NCBI RefSeq assembly: GCF_022267375.1
Contig: NZ_JAIZBH010000002.1
Coordinates: forward strand, 389,525 to 453,524
Direction: 5' to 3'
DNA: 64,000 nucleotides
Source of the DNA: Leptospira sanjuanensis
Lineage (GTDB): Bacteria > Spirochaetota > Leptospiria > Leptospirales > Leptospiraceae
The notes under the pieces are model-generated. The model did not search any database, was not told the origin of the DNA, and saw only the letters and a program-made list of their open reading frames with translations. This document shows, piece by piece, positions 34,576 through 43,719 of this stretch. Within the stretch, counting starts at the first letter, position 1. Every line of letters begins with the position of its first letter. The translations under genes were made by a program, and so were the position numbers.

Positions 34576-35595
34576 TCAATCTGCTTGTAATCTAGAAATC
34601 ACATTATAAAGAAATAAATAAAGCCCTAATAAACCTTGCTTTGCCTCCCCTATATCAACTTTAGAATGAACTCCTTTTGAAGAAATGTCATTCAATCTCC
34701 TCAGAAAAACCGTTAGATTCTTAAGTTCCGATTCTAAAAGTTCTGTTGATGTTGATTTGCTGAAATTGGTGCTTAAAAATTCTTCAAGGCGATTTAAATA
34801 TTTTTCACTACTTAAATCTCGCTCTTTCCCATCTGAGCATCTATAAAGACCAGTCGTAACTGGTGGAAAAAAGTGGTCCGCCGCAGATTGAATCGATTTT
34901 CTTACCAATGTCAGCAAAAGAGCAAAATCTTCTGGATCAGTGGAATCAATTAACTGAGAAGCCTTAATTAATTTTTTATAGGTATCTTCAGAACGAGACT
35001 CAAAGAAATTGTTTACTTCAGTCTGTACACTTTTTAGGAAAGATTCGCTCTTGGTTTGCGCAGCTAATTGTTTTTCTATTTTTATAATATAATTTGTGCA
35101 TCTAACAAGGATGTTTCTTTTTATTTGATTTAAAGCTTTTATTCGTAACCTAATGTTTCCTTTTATCTGAAGTGCTTGATTATAAAAAACAGCGGTATCG
35201 ATTGGAGTCATGCCAGTCGGAATATTCAGATCAATAATCGATTTTTCGCTCTGTTTAATTTCATCCTCAATTTCTGACGAAGTTACTCGCATAATGTTTA
35301 GATCATAACCTTTATCGTCTTTACCGAAACTAAAGTCTAATGTATGAGAAATTAACCAATACTCTTTAGATTTTTTCAAAAGATACGCTTTCGTCTTATC
35401 ATTTAGCTGTTCCGTATCCTCCATCAGCGTTCGCGTGAGTTCATCTTCGTTTAGAATCATTTCTCTAAGAAAAATAGCCGTATAAAAATGATCTTTAAGC
35501 TTTCGAGAAATTTTTAGACAACTAATGACTAGGCTACCAATGGAATCTGCATCTATTTGTTCATGCGCTTTATTTATTAATTCTATTAGCTCCAT
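34576..35595 (-). CDS. AbiTii-like abortive-infection protein (C35)
   Basis: 339 aa. The first 45 residues (MELIELINKAHEQI...ISCLKISRKLKDHFYTAIFL) resemble the N-terminal AbiTii domain. The middle is a long helical segment, and the C-terminus (LNDISSKGVHSKVDIGEAKQGLLGLYLFLYNVI) resembles HEPN-like ends of these proteins. No enzyme motif is certain. Single-gene cassette. Confidence 0.68.
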   Translation of the reverse strand: MELIELINKAHEQIDADSIGSLVISCLKISRKLKDHFYTAIFLREMILNEDELTRTLMEDTEQLNDKTKAYLLKKSKEYWLISHTLDFSFGKDDKGYDLNIMRVTSSEIEDEIKQSEKSIIDLNIPTGMTPIDTAVFYNQALQIKGNIRLRIKALNQIKRNILVRCTNYIIKIEKQLAAQTKSESFLKSVQTEVNNFFESRSEDTYKKLIKASQLIDSTDPEDFALLLTLVRKSIQSAADHFFPPVTTGLYRCSDGKERDLSSEKYLNRLEEFLSTNFSKSTSTELLESELKNLTVFLRRLNDISSKGVHSKVDIGEAKQGLLGLYLFLYNVISRLQAD

Positions 35596-35629
35596 TTTAG
35601 TAATTATTTTGACTTAATTTGCGCATTTC

Positions 35630-35812
<183 letters not shown>

Positions 35813-35820
35813 GAAGGTGG

Positions 35821-36768
35821 CTAAATTTCCGGGAATCCCGGAGCCCATCCAATTCGCTTTAAGCTATTATATAGGAACCTAAGATTTTCATCTTCATATT
35901 CGGTAATCTCAAAATCTTGCATGTAATCTATTAATACGCCAGAGAAAAACTTCGCGTGTAAATATTTTATTTCATTTAATGACAGTTTCAGAAATTGAAT
36001 TTTACTTTTTAAATAGTCAATTTCATCATTGGAAATCTCGAAATCGTAAAAAGTAGTTTTAAGTGCTTCCCAGTATTCATTCAACCGTTTACTTTTGTCA
36101 TCGATAACCTTAGATCGCGCCTTTAAACTATTAGAAACATTAAGTGATTTATTCGTTTGTTTTTTAAACAGAGGGCGCTTAAAACTTTGAAGAAATTTAT
36201 AAGTGCCTAATTTGGTCATCTCACCGAACGTCGCAATGTTCTTATTTTGCAATTCACTTTTATAACGTTTCCATAAATGTGCTCCGGATAAAGCATCCGA
36301 AGATGCTCTATGGTGCTGCTCAATTTTTATACCTTCCTCATTACATGCATCCGTTAGGGGACATTTTTTTCCAATCTTGAGCATCGGTCTCATGTACATT
36401 AAACAAAAACAAGGTATATCAAAATCTATTTTTAAATTTGCTAAGCCTGACTGAAGAAAACTCAAATCAAAGTATACGTTATAAGAAGCTAAAATGGATC
36501 CGTCAATCGCCTCAATGATATTACCTGCAATTTCTTTGAAAGTCGGAGCACCTTGAACGTCTAAATCACTAATCCCATGAATGCTAGTTCCCCTAACCTT
36601 TATTTCTGGATTTACAAGTGTATCTAAGATAAGCTTTGGTTCTTGATCGGGCTCAATTTTTACTAATGAAATTTCCACTATCTTGTCACCGACTGGATCA
36701 AGACCAGTGGTTTCTGTATCAATGATTACTATGGGAACTTCTAAATAACTTAATCCTGATATACTCAT
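35821..36768 (-). CDS. DnaQ-like 3'-5' exonuclease (C36)
   Basis: 315 aa. The N-terminal DEDD exonuclease domain has IIDTETTGLD (D17, E19), ILASYNVYFDLSFLQ and the late HHRASSDALSGAHLW motif. This fits the epsilon/RNase T family with the DEDDh histidine. The C-terminal 130 residues after about 185 are unrecognised and helical. The ATG at 36768 has AAGGAA upstream. The domain could process DNA in repair or defence; context gives no further clue. Confidence 0.85.
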   Translation of the reverse strand: MSISGLSYLEVPIVIIDTETTGLDPVGDKIVEISLVKIEPDQEPKLILDTLVNPEIKVRGTSIHGISDLDVQGAPTFKEIAGNIIEAIDGSILASYNVYFDLSFLQSGLANLKIDFDIPCFCLMYMRPMLKIGKKCPLTDACNEEGIKIEQHHRASSDALSGAHLWKRYKSELQNKNIATFGEMTKLGTYKFLQSFKRPLFKKQTNKSLNVSNSLKARSKVIDDKSKRLNEYWEALKTTFYDFEISNDEIDYLKSKIQFLKLSLNEIKYLHAKFFSGVLIDYMQDFEITEYEDENLRFLYNSLKRIGWAPGFPEI

Positions 36769-36803
36769 GTGAATTTCCTTAATAAAATATTTTTGCCACT
36801 TTC

Positions 36804-36984
36804 GCATAACGAAAGAGTCTCCTCGACGTTGCGTGTCCAAGCGCTTTAAGCGCGCCGGACTTGGCACGAGGTTCGAGGCGCCTTAGCGCCGTCTCGCGAA
36901 CCGAAGTGGCAAAGCAATGTGGCTTTAGCCCGGAGTGAGGGTCGCATGAGCGATCCCGAACGAAGCGAGGAGACGAAGTTATGC
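36804..36984 (-). repeat. attC37
   Basis: Type A, 181 bp. Cores GCATAAC and GTTATGC. Same body as attC51. Confidence 0.88.
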
Positions 36985-37011
36985 GATGATGCCTAATATT
37001 AATTAAAGCAA

Positions 37012-37740
37012 CTATTTGAATGTTCCAGTCTTAATAAATTGCAACGTTGCTTTCTGGACTTCCACGCCATCCATAATAAAAGTGTGGGTTCGATCAACGA
37101 GTAGAAATTCTTTCATAGAATTCAATTTACTATTTTCAATCGAAACTTTACCATCATCGTCGCCAGGAATAATCATTGAAGAAATTGGATCATTGCTCGA
37201 ATCTCCCATAATAATTCCAAGTTCAAAATTCGGTGTTCCTATGTTATTAACAAAACTCGAGTTATCTGTTTTTAGTTGCATCAATATCGGACCAAGCAAG
37301 GTATTAACAAAATTATAGCCCGATAGAAAATCAGCGATCTCGCTTCCCTTATTTGGTGGAGCCAACATTACAACTCGACCAAGCCTTTTGATTTTATTCT
37401 CTTTAAGAAAGTGCCTCAGAACGATTCCGCCTGCGGAATGAGTAACGAAATGAATTTTATTAAACTTAGAAATACAATTATTTTGAACTATAGGGGATAA
37501 ATAAGATTTAGATACTTCTTGTATAGTATTACTCCTCGAAGGATAATCCACGTAAAAAACCAAAAGATTATTATCAGTCAAATAATCCCCCATATTTTTA
37601 AGCTGTTTTGAAGATCTTAAAAACCCATGAATAAGTATAACGCAATCAAATGATTTTCCATTCTTTGCTTTCTCAAACTTTTGAGCAAACAGAGGAATTG
37701 ATAAACTAAGAAAGAGGATAATCAAATAATTTCTTGTCAT
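37012..37740 (-). CDS. Exported alpha/beta hydrolase (C37, copy 1)
   Basis: 242 aa with a signal peptide (MTRNYLIILFLSLSIPLFAQ). The hydrolase core has the oxyanion motif ILIHGFLRSS, the nucleophile elbow THSAGG (G replaced by T at the first position), a later acidic candidate in IPGDDDGKVS and the C-terminal histidine in VDRTHTFIM. It resembles lipase/acylhydrolase-type enzymes, presumably periplasmic or secreted. Identical copy at 54265. Confidence 0.82.
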   Translation of the reverse strand: MTRNYLIILFLSLSIPLFAQKFEKAKNGKSFDCVILIHGFLRSSKQLKNMGDYLTDNNLLVFYVDYPSRSNTIQEVSKSYLSPIVQNNCISKFNKIHFVTHSAGGIVLRHFLKENKIKRLGRVVMLAPPNKGSEIADFLSGYNFVNTLLGPILMQLKTDNSSFVNNIGTPNFELGIIMGDSSNDPISSMIIPGDDDGKVSIENSKLNSMKEFLLVDRTHTFIMDGVEVQKATLQFIKTGTFK

Positions 37741-37775
37741 GGTATTTTTATAATAAGTGCTTTTTAGGCATTGTC

Positions 37776-37958
37776 GCATAACGAAATAGGCTTCTCGACG
37801 TTCGCGGTTCTGGAGCGCGCTAAACGCGCGAAAGAATTGGAACGAGGCTTGAGGCGCCTTAGCGCCGGCTCGCAAGCCGAGTGACAAAGCGAATGTGCCG
37901 GAGGCCAAGCGAGAGTTGCGAAGCAATCTCGAAGCGCCGCGAGAAGCCGCAGTTAGAC
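37776..37958 (-). repeat. attC38
   Basis: Type B variant (GAAATAGGCTTCTCG), 183 bp. Cores GCATAAC and GTTAGAC. Confidence 0.88.
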
Positions 37959-37969
37959 GCAGGCGACAA

Positions 37970-38908
37970 CTAACCTATTTTAGCCCTTAGTATCTCAATA
38001 TCATTATATTCCATATATTTGGCTGGCAAATAATGAGTCGGATCAAACTCCTTACTCTCATTAAAAAAACCTTTTGGAATATTTCTGACTAACCTATACT
38101 TTTCTAAAAAGAATTCCTTTTTCCAAGTCAAACCGATATCAGAAATGATATTAATTAGAAGTAATGCTTGTTCATGATTTGATAACTGAGACCGAATATT
38201 TCTAACGTACTCATATTTATCTATGTTTATTCTTTGATAGTGAACAAATTTAACAATCGCATATAAATTCCTATAGTAATGACCTAAACGAGATTGATGT
38301 CCTTGAAAAGGAATATAACTCAGTTTACTTTTCTTTCTCACTTTTTTTATGGTTTTAGGATTTTGTAACTTTATAACCAATTTCTTAATGAGAAACTTAG
38401 GATAACGAGCAAGGGCGTTAGTGAGTATTTTTGTAGAAGTTTTTCCAACTCCGTAAAAAAAGATTAAGTACGAAATATTTACAACTTCTTCATTGTTGTA
38501 AATCAGATGAAGTCTCTCGATCTCCTTCTTTACAATGCGTAATAGTATTCGATATTCTCTTAACATAGGAATAAATATACTTCTACCTTTAAACCGACCA
38601 AGTTGAAATTCACCTACATTTTCTCGATGAAATTCAATCATTTCAAATAATTTATTCTGAAAATTTTGTAATTCGGATGCTCTTATCTGATGATTCAAAG
38701 TCGTAAAAACGAACACGACGGTCAACAAAGATACGCTGATAGTTACATATGACTCGAAAGTGAGTTTGTATTCATCAAACGATTTCAAATTACAACCATT
38801 CTTCCTAAAACAAGATTCAAGTAATGGATAGTTTATTAAAATCAATCCGATCAAAAGCAGAGAATAGTCTTTCCAATAACTTCTAAAGTGTCTAATAAGA
38901 TTCTTCAT
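37970..38908 (-). CDS. Putative AbiC-like phage abortive-infection membrane protein (C38)
   Basis: 312 aa. Two N-terminal transmembrane helices (about 15-32 and 53-72) are followed by a cytosolic helical domain with GHQSRLGHYYRNLYAIVKFVHYQ and RSQLSNHEQALLLINI. These match the conserved core of the putative AbiC family, which is linked to phage exclusion. Only gene of the cassette. Confidence 0.8.
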   Translation of the reverse strand: MKNLIRHFRSYWKDYSLLLIGLILINYPLLESCFRKNGCNLKSFDEYKLTFESYVTISVSLLTVVFVFTTLNHQIRASELQNFQNKLFEMIEFHRENVGEFQLGRFKGRSIFIPMLREYRILLRIVKKEIERLHLIYNNEEVVNISYLIFFYGVGKTSTKILTNALARYPKFLIKKLVIKLQNPKTIKKVRKKSKLSYIPFQGHQSRLGHYYRNLYAIVKFVHYQRINIDKYEYVRNIRSQLSNHEQALLLINIISDIGLTWKKEFFLEKYRLVRNIPKGFFNESKEFDPTHYLPAKYMEYNDIEILRAKIG

Positions 38909-38941
38909 ATTTTTAAATTTTGTAGTTTTAATGGCGCTTGC

Positions 38942-39124
38942 GTCTAACGAAATAGGCTTCTCGACGTTCGCGGTTCTGGAGCGCGCTAAACGCGCGAAAG
39001 AATTGGAACGAGGCTTGAGGCGCCTTAGCGCCGTCTCGCAAGCCGAGTGACAAAGCGAATGTGCCGGAGGCCAAGCGAGAGTTGCGAAGCAATCTCGAAG
39101 CGCCGCGAGAAGCCGCAGTTAGAC
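38942..39124 (-). repeat. attC39
   Basis: Type B variant, 183 bp. Cores GTCTAAC and GTTAGAC. The body is nearly that of attC38. Confidence 0.88.
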
Positions 39125-39134
39125 GCCGTTGCTG

Positions 39135-40160
39135 TTAGATAGAGTTAAGAGTTTGGAAAAGTCGAGCAACCTGATGGAGCTTTTCGAGTTCATGATTCTC
39201 AATTCCATCAGGATCAAAATGCATCACATCATTTCGAATCTTACGAACTTCTTCCATATAATCGCAGACCAATTTCCGGTCTGCTTTGATGTTCAACTTA
39301 GCCCATATATCCGGTTTCTGAAGTAGCCTGACATACTCGCCAAAAGTAAGATCTGAAGCGTTCGTTATCTCCCTCTCATCATCTGATACATCTTTGGCAG
39401 CCTGAACCTCTTCTGTTGTCAGTACATTGAGATGCTTTCTTAAATAATTTTCAATTTCTCCAATAAGTAGAAATGGTTCCGACATTTGCTGAAATTGAAG
39501 GGCAAAATCAATGCTAGTAATGACACCGCTTATTTCTTGTTTTTCATCGATCACGAAAATAAAATCATTTTCTATCAACATTGGAATAGTCTTAAACAAT
39601 GATTGATCTTTTCGCACAGTGGGTGCATTTGCTTCCATAAAGTGCCGAACCTTCGCGTCCGGAGGTGCCGTGTCTCGCCGAAGACCAATAGTTTTCCATG
39701 AAATGAATCCTTTTATACTGCGTGTGCCATGCATAACCGGCAACTGTGAGAAATCGTGTATTATCATCTTTGTAGTTGCCTCACTAAGATCACTATCCGG
39801 CGTTACTGAGATTACCTGCTTATTTGCAGCAGCTAAACGACTAAGTCGGTATGTCGGTTCGCTATATGCCTCATTGCCAGCCTCAGACATCTTAGTTTTT
39901 GTTACTTCAGTTAAAGAGGCACCTACAGAATTCATCGCTGAAATTTGGACAATTTTGAACCTAATAGTCCCATCAATATATTCGGATTCAAAATCTGGTT
40001 CTGTTTCCAACATACTAGCGGATAATTCCCTACGTATATTTTGAACTACGAAGAAGCCACGTCGATAGGCCCCGAACCAAGATAAGAATTCCCTAACGGT
40101 GCATTCCGGTGATTTTTGCGTCTTTCTTATTTCTTCTCGAATTTGGTCCAAACGTTCCAT
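39135..40160 (-). CDS. CBS-domain protein with HEPN-like C-terminus (C39)
   Basis: 341 aa. The central region (about 110-225) holds a CBS-domain pair: VISVTPDSDLSEATTKMIIHDFSQLPVMHGTRSIKGFISW, then TVRKDQSLFKTIPMLIENDFIFVIDEKQEISGVITSIDF. CBS pairs bind adenine nucleotides. The C-terminus has VRKIRNDVMHFDPDGI, an Rx4H HEPN-like motif also seen in Swt1-type HEPN domains. A nucleotide sensor coupled to a HEPN RNase would fit a defence switch; this is inference. The ATG at 40160 has a strong AAGGAGA. Coding GC looks higher than in neighbours. Confidence 0.78.
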   Translation of the reverse strand: MERLDQIREEIRKTQKSPECTVREFLSWFGAYRRGFFVVQNIRRELSASMLETEPDFESEYIDGTIRFKIVQISAMNSVGASLTEVTKTKMSEAGNEAYSEPTYRLSRLAAANKQVISVTPDSDLSEATTKMIIHDFSQLPVMHGTRSIKGFISWKTIGLRRDTAPPDAKVRHFMEANAPTVRKDQSLFKTIPMLIENDFIFVIDEKQEISGVITSIDFALQFQQMSEPFLLIGEIENYLRKHLNVLTTEEVQAAKDVSDDEREITNASDLTFGEYVRLLQKPDIWAKLNIKADRKLVCDYMEEVRKIRNDVMHFDPDGIENHELEKLHQVARLFQTLNSI

Positions 40161-40182
40161 AAAATTCTCCTTAAGCAATGGC

Positions 40183-40364
40183 GTCTAACGACGCAGGTTT
40201 CTCGACGTTTGCGTTCCCGGAGCGCTTGTGCGCGAAGGGATTTAAACTCAGCTTGAGTGAGCCTTAGCGAACGTCTTGCAAGCGGAGTTTAAAAGCAAAT
40301 GTGCCGAAGGCCAAGCAAGAGGCGCGAAGCGATCTCGCAGCGCCGCGAGAAACCGCAGTTATCT
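40183..40364 (-). repeat. attC40
   Basis: Type B variant, 182 bp. Cores GTCTAAC and GTTATCT. Confidence 0.88.
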
Positions 40365-40370
40365 GCTGTG

Positions 40371-40411
40371 CCGCCGTCCCGAAGTCTAATCGGCGACGCC
40401 AAGGACGGCGG
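40371..40411. terminator. GC-rich hairpin at the 3' end of C40
   Basis: CCGCCGTCC and GGACGGCGG pair across a 23-base loop, 22 bases beyond the stop of the minus-strand regulator gene. Possible terminator; no U-run is obvious. Confidence 0.4.
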
Positions 40412-40432
40412 AGACGATTAGCAATAGTATTA

Positions 40433-40855
40433 TTAATCTTTGTTTTTAGAAAACTCAGCGATCATATCGCCGACTACTTTTCTTTCTTGATTAGAAAACT
40501 TTAAAAGATTCTGAATAATCTCTCTTAAACCCTTAGTAGTTTTAATTTGACTAAGTAAGACTTTATCCTGATCAGCTTTAGAAACCAATTTATCTTCCTC
40601 TTCCGGAGAAAGGTATTTGATTGGAAGAACAGGAACCGAGTCATTCAAAAGCCAATTAAAATCTGGCTTATACTCTTCTTTGAGTATCGTTAAAAAAGAA
40701 TGTGAAGCAGATTCAACTCGTCCTTGAACAATTCCATTCAATCCGGTAGGTGTAAGTTTTAATTTTACGGCGGCTTCTTTCTGACTGTCGCCTTTGGCTT
40801 CAATCAAAGCTTGCACCTTTTTACCTAATAAATTCACTGCTTTTTTTGCTGTCAT
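40433..40855 (-). CDS. XRE-like regulator (C40)
   Basis: 140-aa protein with an N-terminal helix-turn-helix: GDSQKEAAVKLKLTPTGLNGIVQGRVESA. The rest is helical, with LSPEEEDKLVSKADQDKVLLSQIKTTKGLREIIQNLLKFSNQE. It is divergent from the plus-strand regulator 68 bases away; the shared intergenic region probably holds both promoters. Some prophage repressors have this layout. Confidence 0.7.
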   Translation of the reverse strand: MTAKKAVNLLGKKVQALIEAKGDSQKEAAVKLKLTPTGLNGIVQGRVESASHSFLTILKEEYKPDFNWLLNDSVPVLPIKYLSPEEEDKLVSKADQDKVLLSQIKTTKGLREIIQNLLKFSNQERKVVGDMIAEFSKNKD

Positions 40856-40923
40856 TAAAAATACTTTATTAAAATATCATTGACATTTATACGTTATTGA
40901 AGTATTAATATCTTAAGCACTTT

Positions 40924-41268
40924 ATGGGCGCAAAATTAGTATCCAGAGTATATCCTCAGCCGGAAAGCAGAAAAAGAGCCTTCTGGTGGCCCTTCCACGC
41001 TCAAAAACACTCCTCTGAACAAACAAATTCAAACATAACCGGGGAAATCTCCGTTGAACAACGGAAATCCTTTTTTGAACGGCTTAGAGCGGCGAGGATT
41101 GAAACAAATCTAACTCAAACCCAAGTCTCTGCAAAACTTGGAAAGTATCAAAGTTACATGTCAAAGATTGAATCTGGTAAGAAGAGATTGTTTATCGAAG
41201 ATTTTATCCGATTATGCGAACTTTATAATAGACCTCCTGCGTATTTCTATTCTGTTTTCTCTAAGTGA
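40924..41268 (+). CDS. XRE-family regulator on the plus strand (C40)
   Basis: 114 aa with a C-terminal XRE HTH, FFERLRAARIETNLTQTQVSAKLGKYQSYMSKIESGKKRLF, followed by FIRLCELYNRPPAYFYSVF. The N-terminal 45 residues are low-complexity and may not all be translated. Apart from the IS66 genes, it is the only plus-strand gene I support in the window. Confidence 0.75.
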   Translation: MGAKLVSRVYPQPESRKRAFWWPFHAQKHSSEQTNSNITGEISVEQRKSFFERLRAARIETNLTQTQVSAKLGKYQSYMSKIESGKKRLFIEDFIRLCELYNRPPAYFYSVFSK

Positions 41269-41358
41269 AGATTTAAGAAATCGAAAGGACCGCCCGAGTA
41301 AAATCTGCGAAGCAGTTTTAACGAGGGTGATCAGAGTAAGTAAAAGAAAATCCCGCTT

Positions 41359-41379
41359 CCCGATCGCGAAGCGTTCGGG
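41359..41379 (+). terminator. Hairpin after the plus-strand C40 regulator
   Basis: CCCGA-T-CGC-gaa-GCG-T-TCGGG, an 8-bp stem with one mismatch, 91 bases after the regulator stop. Candidate terminator for the plus-strand gene. Confidence 0.4.
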
Positions 41380-41402
41380 TGAAATGGTTTTAATAAAATA
41401 AA

Positions 41403-41675
41403 TTAACCATTTGAGATTTCTACATCTCCTTTGCCAGCTTGAATTGCGCATCTATACTTTGAAATATCGCTAATTTTTTTCGCTCTATTTAAGTCAGCCT
41501 TTAAGGTATTAATTACACTAATTCTTTCAACGTCATCTTCAAACGAAGCTTTCCACGCTGTTGTCAAATCTCCGACTTTAGACCATTTATCTTCTTTCAA
41601 AGATTCGTAAAACTTCTTTCGATTTTCATCTGTTGCATTCGGTAGATCTAATGTAATTAGCGCTTTATATCCCAT
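41403..41675 (-). CDS. Hypothetical protein (C40)
   Basis: 90 aa, not recognised. MGYKALITLDLPNATDENRKKFYESLKEDKW is followed by a WKASF segment and a beta-type end (YRCAIQAGKGDVEIS). The start has AAGGAAAG 6-8 bases upstream, supporting translation. Convergent with the plus-strand regulator. Confidence 0.6.
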   Translation of the reverse strand: MGYKALITLDLPNATDENRKKFYESLKEDKWSKVGDLTTAWKASFEDDVERISVINTLKADLNRAKKISDISKYRCAIQAGKGDVEISNG

Positions 41676-41710
41676 TTCCCTTTCCTTAAATTTTATAAAT
41701 AAATGCTAAA

Positions 41711-41730
41711 GCCAGCCAAGGACGGCTGGC
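41711..41730. other. Hairpin upstream of the C40 hypothetical gene
   Basis: GCCAGCC-aaggac-GGCTGGC, a perfect 7-bp stem between the gene and attC41. Its centre AAGGACGGC is shared with the hairpin at 40371-40411, at the opposite end of the same cassette. Confidence 0.45.
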
Positions 41731-41756
41731 GTCCTAAATGAGGGGCGCGGCATGGC

Positions 41757-41945
41757 AGATAACGAAAGAGGCTTCTCGACGTTTGCGTTCCCGGAGCGCT
41801 TGTGCGCAAAGGGATTTTAACGAGGCTTGAGCGAACCTTAGTGAGCGCCTTGCAAGCCGAAGTTAAAAAGCAAATGTGGCGAAGCCCGAAGTGAGTCCGA
41901 GCGGGAACCGTGAGTGACGAACGAAGCGAGAAACCGCAGTTATGC
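41757..41945 (-). repeat. attC41
   Basis: Type B variant, 189 bp. Cores AGATAAC and GTTATGC. Identical to attC16 after the first core. Confidence 0.88.
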
Positions 41946-41961
41946 GCAGTAACATGTAACC

Positions 41962-42837
41962 TTAAAACTTTGGCTCATCAATCAGACCTTTCGGGTACAA
42001 ATCGTAGTTAATTTGATTATTCGTATCAAAATTACTTGTTGAGTTTTCAACAATTGTATTCCATGCTTTCCGTAAATTTTCATGTGCGTTCTTAGCATCA
42101 GCGATTCCAGAAGTCAATGCCGCAGTTATAATCAACAATTGAGCCAGCTTTGAAAGGATTATACTCCATTTTGGCTTTTCCTTAACAGTTTCCTGCTTAA
42201 GTTCTATTATTGTTTCCGAAATTATCTCTAATGTTTGTTTATTCTCAGAATGTAGACTATTGATTACCTCTAATGCATTATCTAAATATACTAATATTCT
42301 TCCTTTGTCTGACTTATTAAGATCAAAAAGACCATCGATCGTAACTGCATTTTCATCACGACCTGAGTAAACTTTTGCGTCAAAAATGCTAATCCCAATT
42401 AATTGTGAAATTCTTTGCAAAGCACTTGCAATATCTAAGAGTGTTGTTCTATTGAATCGAGTATTCTCTTCATATTTAAATAAGAATAAATTAAGAATCC
42501 ATCGAGAAATGACTGGCAATGATCGGAAACTCACTCCGCCTGATTGAGTTAATGAGGCAACAACGGACATATTTTGTCGTAATGCAAATCCATTTTCAAT
42601 TGTATAAAGGTCAGTCAACTTTTCACTATTAATCTTTCTTAGCATCGAGGTAGTAATATGAAATACCTTTTCGAATTCATTAATAATCCCATCTCTATTC
42701 AAGATAGTTAGTGTCTTTGCGTTTATTGAGCGACTACAATCAAGAAAGTATTGTTCGGAAAATTTCAATTTATCTATTATTTCATATTCAAATAGATAGG
42801 GTTCCAAAAATTTTTGAAGCTGTTCTTTAGTGATCAT
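41962..42837 (-). CDS. Hypothetical protein with C-terminal hydrophobic helix (C41, second copy of C16)
   Basis: 291 aa, identical to 14015-14890. The whole unit (41763-42875) has the same 1113-bp length as 13816-14928, with divergence beginning exactly at the cores on both sides. Confidence 0.7.
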   Translation of the reverse strand: MITKEQLQKFLEPYLFEYEIIDKLKFSEQYFLDCSRSINAKTLTILNRDGIINEFEKVFHITTSMLRKINSEKLTDLYTIENGFALRQNMSVVASLTQSGGVSFRSLPVISRWILNLFLFKYEENTRFNRTTLLDIASALQRISQLIGISIFDAKVYSGRDENAVTIDGLFDLNKSDKGRILVYLDNALEVINSLHSENKQTLEIISETIIELKQETVKEKPKWSIILSKLAQLLIITAALTSGIADAKNAHENLRKAWNTIVENSTSNFDTNNQINYDLYPKGLIDEPKF

Positions 42838-42869
42838 TTTATATTAGTATTTATTACCCATGTTATTGC

Positions 42870-43049
42870 GCATAACGAAAGAGTCTCCTCGACGTTACGT
42901 GTCCAAGCGCTTTATGCGCGCCGGACTTGGCACGAGGTTCGAGGCGTCTTAGCGCCGGCTCGCGAACCGAAGTGACAAAGCAATGTGTCGAAGACCGAAG
43001 TGAGGGGCGCATGAGCGATCCCGAACGAAGCGAGGAGACGAAGTTAAGC
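42870..43049 (-). repeat. attC42
   Basis: Type A, 180 bp. Cores GCATAAC and GTTAAGC; contains GACGTTACG where other type A sites have GACGTTGCG. Confidence 0.88.
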
Positions 43050-43074
43050 GACGTGCCGCATCGTTAAGATAAAA

Positions 43075-43347
43075 TTAATCGAATAAATCCGAATGTGTTC
43101 CAGTTCTTTCAAATATGATTAAATTGCCTTCTAACTTGTAGATCAAAAGCCAATCAGGTTCAATATGACATTCACGTCGATTCTTATAATTCCCAGTTAA
43201 CTTATGATCTTTATTCTTTGAACTTAGTGAAATCCCATCAATCAGTAGCGACATGATTTCTTTAAGTTTGCCTAAGTCCTTTTTGCGCTTTTTCTGTAAC
43301 TTAATATCTTTATTGAATTGAGTTGTAAAGCTAGGATTAAATTTCAT
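43075..43347 (-). CDS. yafQ: YafQ-type toxin (C42, second copy of C23)
   Basis: 90 aa, same as 22533-22805 except His to Asn in SSKNKDHKL. The remaining motif residues are intact. Four-base overlap with dinJ. Confidence 0.92.
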   Translation of the reverse strand: MKFNPSFTTQFNKDIKLQKKRKKDLGKLKEIMSLLIDGISLSSKNKDHKLTGNYKNRRECHIEPDWLLIYKLEGNLIIFERTGTHSDLFD

Positions 43348-43604
43348 ATTCCCAGCTTCGTGAATAATTCCTCTTTAGATTTAAAAGACTTTATTCCTTT
43401 CTTTTTATCAGTGGCTTCAAAAGTCTTTTGCGTTACTTTATTTGGTAGTTTAACTGGAAATGGTAAACCTTTACTAAGTTTAATTTGATGATAAAAAATA
43501 TTAATAGCTTCTGAAGCAGAAATACCTAAATGGTCGAGTATGTTTTCTACGTCCTTTTTTAAATTCCCTTCAACTCTCGCCCGAATCATTGCTGTTTTTG
43601 CCAT
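43344..43604 (-). CDS. dinJ: DinJ-type antitoxin (C42, second copy of C23)
   Basis: 86 aa, protein identical to 22802-23062, with one synonymous change visible near 43503. Confidence 0.92.
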   Translation of the reverse strand: MAKTAMIRARVEGNLKKDVENILDHLGISASEAINIFYHQIKLSKGLPFPVKLPNKVTQKTFEATDKKKGIKSFKSKEELFTKLGI

Positions 43605-43719
43605 GACAATTACCTTTAATTTAATTGTTCCCCAATTGAGATACATTGTCAATCATTACTTTGCCTTAAAAATACTCAAACGAAATGATTTTAATTATCT
43701 GATAAATCGCGGCATGTTC

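Noticed and set aside
41212..41451. Minus-strand frame opposite the plus-strand C40 regulator
   Set aside because: No ribosome site and it overlaps both a convincing HTH gene and the convergent hypothetical gene.
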